Assembly: GCF_022965805.1 (NCBI RefSeq)
Contig: NW_027331668.1
Span: 62,001-126,000, forward strand
Direction: 5' to 3'
Source of the DNA: Primulina eburnea
Taxonomy: Eukaryota; Streptophyta; Magnoliopsida; Lamiales; Gesneriaceae
Length of the DNA: 64,000 nucleotides
Shown: positions 58,605 to 64,000 of the stretch, in pieces
Numbering within the stretch: position 1 is the stretch's first letter
How the letters are laid out: each line of letters opens with the position of its first letter
Position numbers and translations under genes: made by a program
The notes under the pieces: generated by a model
Seen by the model: the letters and a program-made list of their open reading frames with translations, nothing else
Database searches by the model: none
What the model was told of the DNA's origin: nothing

Positions 58605-59074
58605 CTACTGTAGTATACAAGATCTAACAGAAATCACTGATACACGATCTTTTCCCAAATGAAAAGAAACAAATACTACAGTAACTAGAGATTCAATAGA
58701 TAATGCATGCATCAATGCAAATCTTCCAGAAATCAAAGTATGTGAAGCACCGGTATCCCTCAATACATATGCAGGATAATCAAACAAATCAGTTACCTGC
58801 AACATCATCATCTGGTGCTTCCTGAGCCTGCTCCTCGGTCAAAGCAAATACTCTGGCCTGCTGTCTAGGAGGCTGGCCAACTGTCTGGCTCCCTCCTGGC
58901 CTCTGCTGTGACTGAGATGGTGCTGGCTGAAATGAAAGAACAGCAACTGATCGTCTACTCCACTGTGCCGCTGGTCAAGATGGTTCAGCTCCCTGGGATC
59001 TTTGGGAACCCCTCTGTGGACATACTCTGGCAAAATGTCCCTGTTGTTTGCAAAAGTGGCAGCTACCAAGTACT
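58605..59074 (-). pseudogene. Element I end of gag and start of PR
   Basis: The second knuckle CHFCKQQGHFARVC is complete (59020-59061). The gag frame then stops at TGA 58975-58977, much as in B, D and F. Downstream, in another frame, the gag-PR linker ([13 protein letters not shown], near 58800-58860) and a PR piece with RDTGASHTLISGRF (within 58605-58811) are still recognisable; PR is better preserved here than in F. J interrupts the gag upstream of the knuckle at 59074. Confidence 0.78.
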
Positions 59075-60667
59075 TGTAATAGCCGAGCCCGGTGTACGGT
59101 ACGGTTTAAGCTTTACTTGTTATTTGGGTTATATGATTAGATGTTTAGAGTTGTGTTTTGGGCTATAGTATTATTGGTTATTGTTTTATTGAGGTATTAG
59201 TTGGTGTTGATTGTTCGTTTCAGAGTTTCGGATCGATTTTGGTGGCTTTATTACTGTTCATTGCCGTAGCAAGAGTGCACCCGCGCTCTTAGAGGAGTGC
59301 CCCCACGGTGTACTATTCATCATTTTAGAATTTGAAGGCCGTGGAATGACCGCACCCGCGGCAGTGCAAGGACCGCACCCGCGGTGTGCACCGCACCCGC
59401 GGTAATTGTAGCACCGCACCCGCGGTCATCGTGCATGGGATTTTTGTTGGAATGCCGTGAGCTTAGCGCACCCGCGGTGCTTGTGTGACCGCACCCGCGG
59501 TGTAAGTATGGGCGAGATATTTAGTACCTTTTTGATTGAGTTGACTTCATTTCTACCTTATCCTATCTACCTTTTTCGAGATTTTCTCTCATTTGGCAAG
59601 GGTTTTCCTCTATTTCTTTTGCTTCCTACCTTTGATTCTTGGAGTTATTTGGAATTCCGGCTTGAGATCGACGTTCTCCGTGGTATAAGGAAGCTTAGGT
59701 AAGTTTTTGGTGCGATTCTATCATAGTTTTTGGAGATGAGTTGCTATAGGTTGATGTTTTGGTTGGTTTAAAGGATTATTTAACTTGTATTTGTGGATAT
59801 AGAGTTGATATTGGTGTTGTTTATGGATTATTGTTGTAGGTGGTGTACCAAGAGCTAAGTTTGAGGTGTTCTATTGGTTTGTAAGTGGAATTTCATCCCT
59901 TGTGCTCACATGATATTATATGTATTGTGTTTTAAAGGTTTTTCAAAGTGTTATTCCCTTCAATTGATTCATTGTTATGTATTGATCCCATTGATTATCT
60001 ATTGGAGACAATTGATGTCTCACTATTGTTAAAAGGGAATACAAAAGAAATATAGAGATTGCGAAACGACGGCTTTAAATGTTATTCAGAGTTCAAATGT
60101 TTTATTGGATTGATTGAATCATAGTCATAGCATTGCATGCAATTAGTTGATCAACGCCCATAGGCTTATATCCCTCACAGTTATCGATTTATATCGATGG
60201 GATATTTGCAACCACAGTCAGAGATACTATTGATATCAATCCAACCAGAGAAAAGAGAAATACCATCGTATTGCTATCTATTGCTACAATTATTGCTACA
60301 GTATTCATGTTTCAGAGTTGATGGTATTTATGATTTCAAAGTCATGATTTACAGAGTATACTATGTATCATTGCTATGTTAGAGTTCCACTTGCTGAGAT
60401 TTATTCTCATTTCAGTTTATTCATGTGATGCAGATCAGAGTGGTGGCCCTGGACGTTGACTGTGGATAGGGGTCATATGCATGCACCGTTGGAAGGAAGA
60501 GTTTGGCATGATCATAGGAATGATATTTTGTATTTTGTTATGTCATTTAAATGATCATGTATTGCTATTTTGTAAACATTTTTATGAAATGTATTTTGAA
60601 ACTCCTTCCATTTGAAAGAAAATTTTAAATTCCGCTGTATTTAATTGTAACGGGTCAGGGTGTCACA
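59075..60667 (+). repeat. Element J 5' LTR, 1593 bp
   Basis: Runs TGTAATAGCC to GGTGTCACA and matches the H LTRs. CCGCACCCGCGGT cluster at about 59274-59502. Hairpin ATATCCC (60168-60174) with GGGATAT (60199-60205) enclosing ATCGAT/ATCGAT. Confidence 0.94.
59881..60433 (+). other. Candidate leader intron in J LTR
   Basis: Runs from GTAAGTGGAATTTC to ATGTGATGCAG, then ATCAGAGTGG, as in E. A shorter alternative is GTAAGT near 59700 to GTTGTAG near 59839. Confidence 0.4.
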
Positions 60668-60672
60668 TTTAG

Positions 60673-60684
60673 TGGTATCAGAGC
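60673..60684 (+). other. Primer binding site of J (initiator tRNA-Met)
   Basis: TGGTATCAGAGC, 5 nt after the LTR end. Confidence 0.94.
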
Positions 60685-60800
60685 AGTGTTCTTCGGACCA
60701 ATGCATATGACTTTGTCTACTTTCAACTGTCCGGGTATGTTTTCTTGCATCTATCCATTGTTATATATATTGATTGGTGTCTTGTGAGCAATTGTAGAGT

Positions 60801-63800
60801 ATGCCTCCTAAGCGTAAGGCGGCAGAGGGTGAGGATAGTTCTTCCTCGAGAGTTGTCGACGAGTTCGGCAAATTGCTTAAGGAGCAGGCTAAGGTCCATA
60901 GCGATCAGATTCAGCAGTTGCTCCGATTGCAAGGAGCAGGACAGGGTCGAGGCCAAGTGAGAGGTCAGGTTGCTCAGGCTGTTGGCACTGATGCCGTCTT
61001 TTCTACTTTCAAGAGGATGGATCCACCGGAATTCGCAGGTAGCACCGATCCTCTTGTTGCTGTCGAGTGGGTCAAGGCGCTTGAAGCTATATTCTATCAT
61101 CTCCAGTATGAGGACAAAGACAGGATCAGCTGTGCAGTGTTCATGTTGGTTAAGGCTGCCCGCATTTGGTGGAATGCGACGAAGGTTGGTGTGACTGTTG
61201 CGACGCTGAAGTGGTCAGAGTTCACGGACTTGTTCTATGACAAGTATTTCCCCGATGCACTTCGAGCGAGGAAGGTTACGGAGTTCTTGGAGCTTCGTCA
61301 AGGGAGCTTGGATGTTAGTCAGTATATCCTGAAGTTTGAGGAGGGTTGCCTATTTGCTCCGTATATTGCTTCGAACGACAAGGACAAGGGTGCTCATTTC
61401 ATTCGAGGCCTTAGAGCGGAGATTCGCCGTGATATCAACATGTCCAAGGCCGTGACTTTCAAGGAGATCGTGTCCAAAGCTTTGTTGGCCGAGCAGGATG
61501 AGAAGGATATCGCCAGGGAGAGGCAGGAGAGGCATCAAGCTGTTGCTCAGAGAGGCCAGGGTTCTAATCAGAGGGGCAGGGATCGTTTCAAGGGCAAGGA
61601 CAAGATGGAGCCGAGTCCTAGACCTCCGCCAGTTCCAGTTGTTCCATTTGATCCCGAGAAGCCTTTGTGTCAGAAGTGTGGCAAGCATCACCGTGGAGAG
61701 TGCAGATTTGGCACTCAGTCTTGCTATCGTTCTGGCACGGCAGGCCACGTTGCCAGAAATTGTCCTAAGGGAGCTAGCCAAGGGAAGGTGCAGGGTCGTA
61801 TCTTTTCGATGACGAAGGAAGGTATTAATCATGATTCTTCATTGATCTCTAGTACTATTTTGATTTCAGGCAGAGTAGCTACTACTTTGATAGATACTGG
61901 TGCTACTCATTCTTTTATGTCTGAATTGTTTTTGAGATCTTTGGGTATAGTTCCTTCTGTTCTTCCCCTTCAGCTTAGTGTTGTTTTGCCTTCGGGAGAT
62001 GTCTTGTGCCCGACATCGATTGTCTTTGCGTGCCCTGTTCGTATTGAGGAGCGAGTTGTCTTCGCTGATTTGATTGTTATCCCTATGGTTGCCTTTGATG
62101 TTATTCTTGGCATGGATTGGCTTTCGACTTACCGTGCAGTTATCGATTGTGTTGCTAAGAAGGTGACTTTTGCAGATGATGGCCAGGGAGGAGTTCTCGC
62201 CAGCTCAGGTACTTCGCTGGTCCTTCCTTTTATTTCTTGTCTTGAGGCTGAGAGATTGCTGTGTAGAGGTTGCGATGGGTATCTTGCTTCTATTGTGGAT
62301 GTTGATAGACTGATTAAGTTGAATATTGATGATATGGTTGTGGTGAGGGAGTTTGCTGATGTGTTTGAGGATGATGTTCCGGGTTTGCCGCCGGACAGAG
62401 ATGTTGAGTTCGTGATCGATTTAGCTCCTGGTACGGTTCCTATCTCTAAGGCTCCGTACCGAATGGCCCCTACTGAGATGAAGGAGTTGAAGGCGCAGTT
62501 GCAGGATCTTCTAGATAAGGGTTTCATTCGTCCGAGTTCTTCACCTTGGGGAGCTCCGGTTCATTTCGTTAAGAAGAAAGATGGTTCCTTGTGGCTGTGT
62601 ATCGACTACAGGGAGCTCAACAAAGTGACTGTCAAGAACAAGTATCCGTTGCCACGGATAGATGATTTGTTTGATCAGCTCCATGGTGCCACTGTGTTTT
62701 CGAAGATTGATCTTCGGTCTGGTTACTATCAGTTGAAGGTTAGGGAGTCTGATGTCCCTAAGACGGCTTTCAGGATCAGGTATGGTCATTTTGAGTTTCT
62801 CGTGATGTCGTTTGGTTTGACCAATGCCCCTTCAGTCTTTATGGATCTGATGAACCGAGTGTTCAAGCCGTTCTTGGATAGCTTCGTCATTGTTTTCATC
62901 GACGATATTCTTATCTATTCCAAGACCAGAGAGCTTCATGCAGAGCATCTCAGAGTTGTTCTTCAGATGTTGCGAGAGAAGAGGTTGTTTGCCAAGCTGA
63001 AGAAGTGTGAGTTTTGGCTGGATCAGATTTCTTTTCTAGGCCATGTCGTTTCGAGAGATGGCATTGCTGTTGATCCATTGAAGATTGAGGTGATTCAGAG
63101 TTGGCCTATTCCTACTACTGTTTCTGAGGTACGCAGTTTCCTTGGTTTGGCGGGTTATTATCGTCGTTTCATTTCAGATTTTTCCAAGATTGCCCTGCCA
63201 TTGTCCAATCTGACGAGGAAGGCTGTGAAGTTTGAGTGGTCTATTGATTGCCAGAGTGCATTCCAAGAGCTGAAGGATAGATTGACGACAACTCCTGTTC
63301 TTTCTTTGCCTAGTGGTTCAGAGGATTTTGTTGTCTATACCGATGCGTCGAAGAGAGGCCTTGGTGCAGTTCTGATGCAGCGAGGTAAGGTTATTGCCTA
63401 TGCTTCTCGCCAGTTGAAAGACTATGAGAAGAGTTATCCGACGCATGATTTGGAGCTAGCAGCTGTGGTTTTCGCCCTAAAGATTTGGAGACATTACTTG
63501 TATGGCGAAAAGTGTGAGATCTTCACAGACCACAAGAGTTTGAAGTATCTTTTTTCTCAGAAAGAGCTCAACATGAGGCAGAGGAGGTGGTTAGAGCTTG
63601 TCAAGGATTATGATGTGACTATCAGTTACCACCCAGGGAAGGCGAACGTTGTGGCAGATGCGTTGAGTCGAAAGTCGAGTGCTTCATTGAGTTCTTTGAT
63701 TCAGAGACCATTGTTGATGGATTTGCATCGAGAGGAGATAGATCTGGTTATTCCAGGTACCATTGCTCGTCTTTCAGCGTTGGTTATTCGATCTACTTTG

Positions 63801-64000
63801 ACGGACAGGATCCGTAGAGGGCAGTCGACTGATGTTCAGTTGACAGAGTTGAGGGCTAGAGCTGAGGAGAGAGGGAACTCAGAGTTTGGTTCGAATGGTG
63901 ATGGTTTGGTGACTTTCAGAGGCCGTATTTGTGTTCCTATTGGCGACGATATTCGTAGAGACGTCTTGACAGAGGCTCATACCGCACCTTATTCGATTCA
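60801..64000 (+). CDS. gag-pol: Element J gag-pol polyprotein, 3' end outside window
   Basis: From ATG 60801 ([10 protein letters not shown]) I read an open frame to the window edge, 1066 codons. Gag, PR ([10 protein letters not shown]), RT with FIDDIL (aspartates at 701-702), RNase H (YTDAS) and the start of the integrase zinc domain (AHTAPYSI) are in order. Three substitutions at conserved places stand out. The knuckle has Ser in place of its second Cys ([14 protein letters not shown], residue 311). RT has GAPVHF where E has GAPVLF, and LWLCIDYR where E has LRLCIDYR. So the frame is open but this copy may not be fully functional. Codon 39 is CAG, unlike the TAG of H. Confidence 0.9.
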   Translation, partial: MPPKRKAAEGEDSSSSRVVDEFGKLLKEQAKVHSDQIQQLLRLQGAGQGRGQVRGQVAQAVGTDAVFSTFKRMDPPEFAGSTDPLVAVEWVKALEAIFYHLQYEDKDRISCAVFMLVKAARIWWNATKVGVTVATLKWSEFTDLFYDKYFPDALRARKVTEFLELRQGSLDVSQYILKFEEGCLFAPYIASNDKDKGAHFIRGLRAEIRRDINMSKAVTFKEIVSKALLAEQDEKDIARERQERHQAVAQRGQGSNQRGRDRFKGKDKMEPSPRPPPVPVVPFDPEKPLCQKCGKHHRGECRFGTQSCYRSGTAGHVARNCPKGASQGKVQGRIFSMTKEGINHDSSLISSTILISGRVATTLIDTGATHSFMSELFLRSLGIVPSVLPLQLSVVLPSGDVLCPTSIVFACPVRIEERVVFADLIVIPMVAFDVILGMDWLSTYRAVIDCVAKKVTFADDGQGGVLASSGTSLVLPFISCLEAERLLCRGCDGYLASIVDVDRLIKLNIDDMVVVREFADVFEDDVPGLPPDRDVEFVIDLAPGTVPISKAPYRMAPTEMKELKAQLQDLLDKGFIRPSSSPWGAPVHFVKKKDGSLWLCIDYRELNKVTVKNKYPLPRIDDLFDQLHGATVFSKIDLRSGYYQLKVRESDVPKTAFRIRYGHFEFLVMSFGLTNAPSVFMDLMNRVFKPFLDSFVIVFIDDILIYSKTRELHAEHLRVVLQMLREKRLFAKLKKCEFWLDQISFLGHVVSRDGIAVDPLKIEVIQSWPIPTTVSEVRSFLGLAGYYRRFISDFSKIALPLSNLTRKAVKFEWSIDCQSAFQELKDRLTTTPVLSLPSGSEDFVVYTDASKRGLGAVLMQRGKVIAYASRQLKDYEKSYPTHDLELAAVVFALKIWRHYLYGEKCEIFTDHKSLKYLFSQKELNMRQRRWLELVKDYDVTISYHPGKANVVADALSRKSSASLSSLIQRPLLMDLHREEIDLVIPGTIARLSALVIRSTLTDRIRRGQSTDVQLTELRARAEERGNSEFGSNGDGLVTFRGRICVPIGDDIRRDVLTEAHTAPYSI

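Larger units (their letters stand above)
54966..59074 (-). mobile_element. Element I: gag-only retrotransposon, cut by J
   Basis: The left LTR, decayed pol and end of gag are visible; the rest of gag and the right LTR should lie beyond J. The predicted duplication is GTTCA (54961-54965). Shares the decayed pol of B, D and F. Confidence 0.88.
7037..64000 (-). mobile_element. Element C: oldest host retrotransposon, in six visible pieces
   Basis: C is read on the minus strand. Left LTR pieces are 7037-8239 and 16398-16759; coding pieces are 16860-19162, 43401-45337 and 53141-53436; the leader runs to 53698 and the right LTR piece is 53699-54965. Everything between belongs to B, D, H, I and J. 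Frames and LTR sequence continue across each insert once one target duplication is removed. The left LTR adds up to about 1831 bp including some 266 bp expected left of A. The rest of the right LTR should lie beyond 64000. Only parts of this interval are C itself. Confidence 0.85.
59075..64000 (+). mobile_element. Element J: Tekay-like retrotransposon, right end outside window
   Basis: The 5' LTR, primer site and gag-pol up to the integrase zinc domain are visible. Same family as H. The predicted duplication is GTACT (59070-59074), which should recur after the 3' LTR beyond the window. Confidence 0.92.

Overview
The window is plant heterochromatin made only of long terminal repeat (LTR) retrotransposons inserted into one another. 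I see no host gene, rRNA gene or tRNA gene. All elements are Ty3/gypsy. The coding ones carry gag, protease (PR), reverse transcriptase (RT), RNase H, integrase and a C-terminal chromodomain-like tail. They also have a primer site for initiator tRNA-Met and a TTCGnGGACGAA motif just before the polypurine tract. This is the Tekay/Del chromovirus pattern of flowering plants. The species cannot be named from this; a eudicot is my guess.

Ten elements (A to J) can be separated, seven of them dated relative to each other by perfect 5-bp target duplications or by interrupted sequence. C (minus strand, 7037 to beyond 64000) is the oldest host. A (plus, 1-7036) appears to sit in its left LTR. B (minus, 8240-16392, duplication GAAAA) is also in that LTR. 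D (minus, 19163-43395, TTCTT) is in its RT gene. H (minus, 45338-53135, CTAGT) is in its gag, and I (minus, from 54966) is in its right LTR. D in turn carries E (plus, 19735-27365, ACATC), F (plus, 27499-35370, TCTTA) and the solo LTR G (37954-39788, ACATT). I is cut by J (plus, from 59075).

Three groups work differently. A and C are coding elements now broken by frameshifts and stops. E, H and J are a second coding family: E has an uninterrupted 1476-residue polyprotein and LTRs that differ at about two sites, H has one stop codon, and J is open to the window edge. B, D, F and I are non-autonomous: gag is open (only its 3' end is visible in I), while PR-RT-integrase is decayed beyond use. 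Because these four share stop codons at the same decayed integrase positions but sit at different targets, they were copied after pol died, presumably using enzymes from A/C-like relatives.

The LTRs hold most of the unexplained structure. Each has a cluster of short CG-rich palindromic motifs upstream of the presumed promoter, in one of three sequence types that do not follow LTR kinship. Each also has a candidate leader intron (GTAAGT to CAG). The A/B/C/D/F/G LTRs share an approximately 140-nt region that can fold into three helices supported by paired substitutions. In I that place is taken by twelve 20-bp units, many of them small inverted repeats with different but matching arms around a constant GAATCA.
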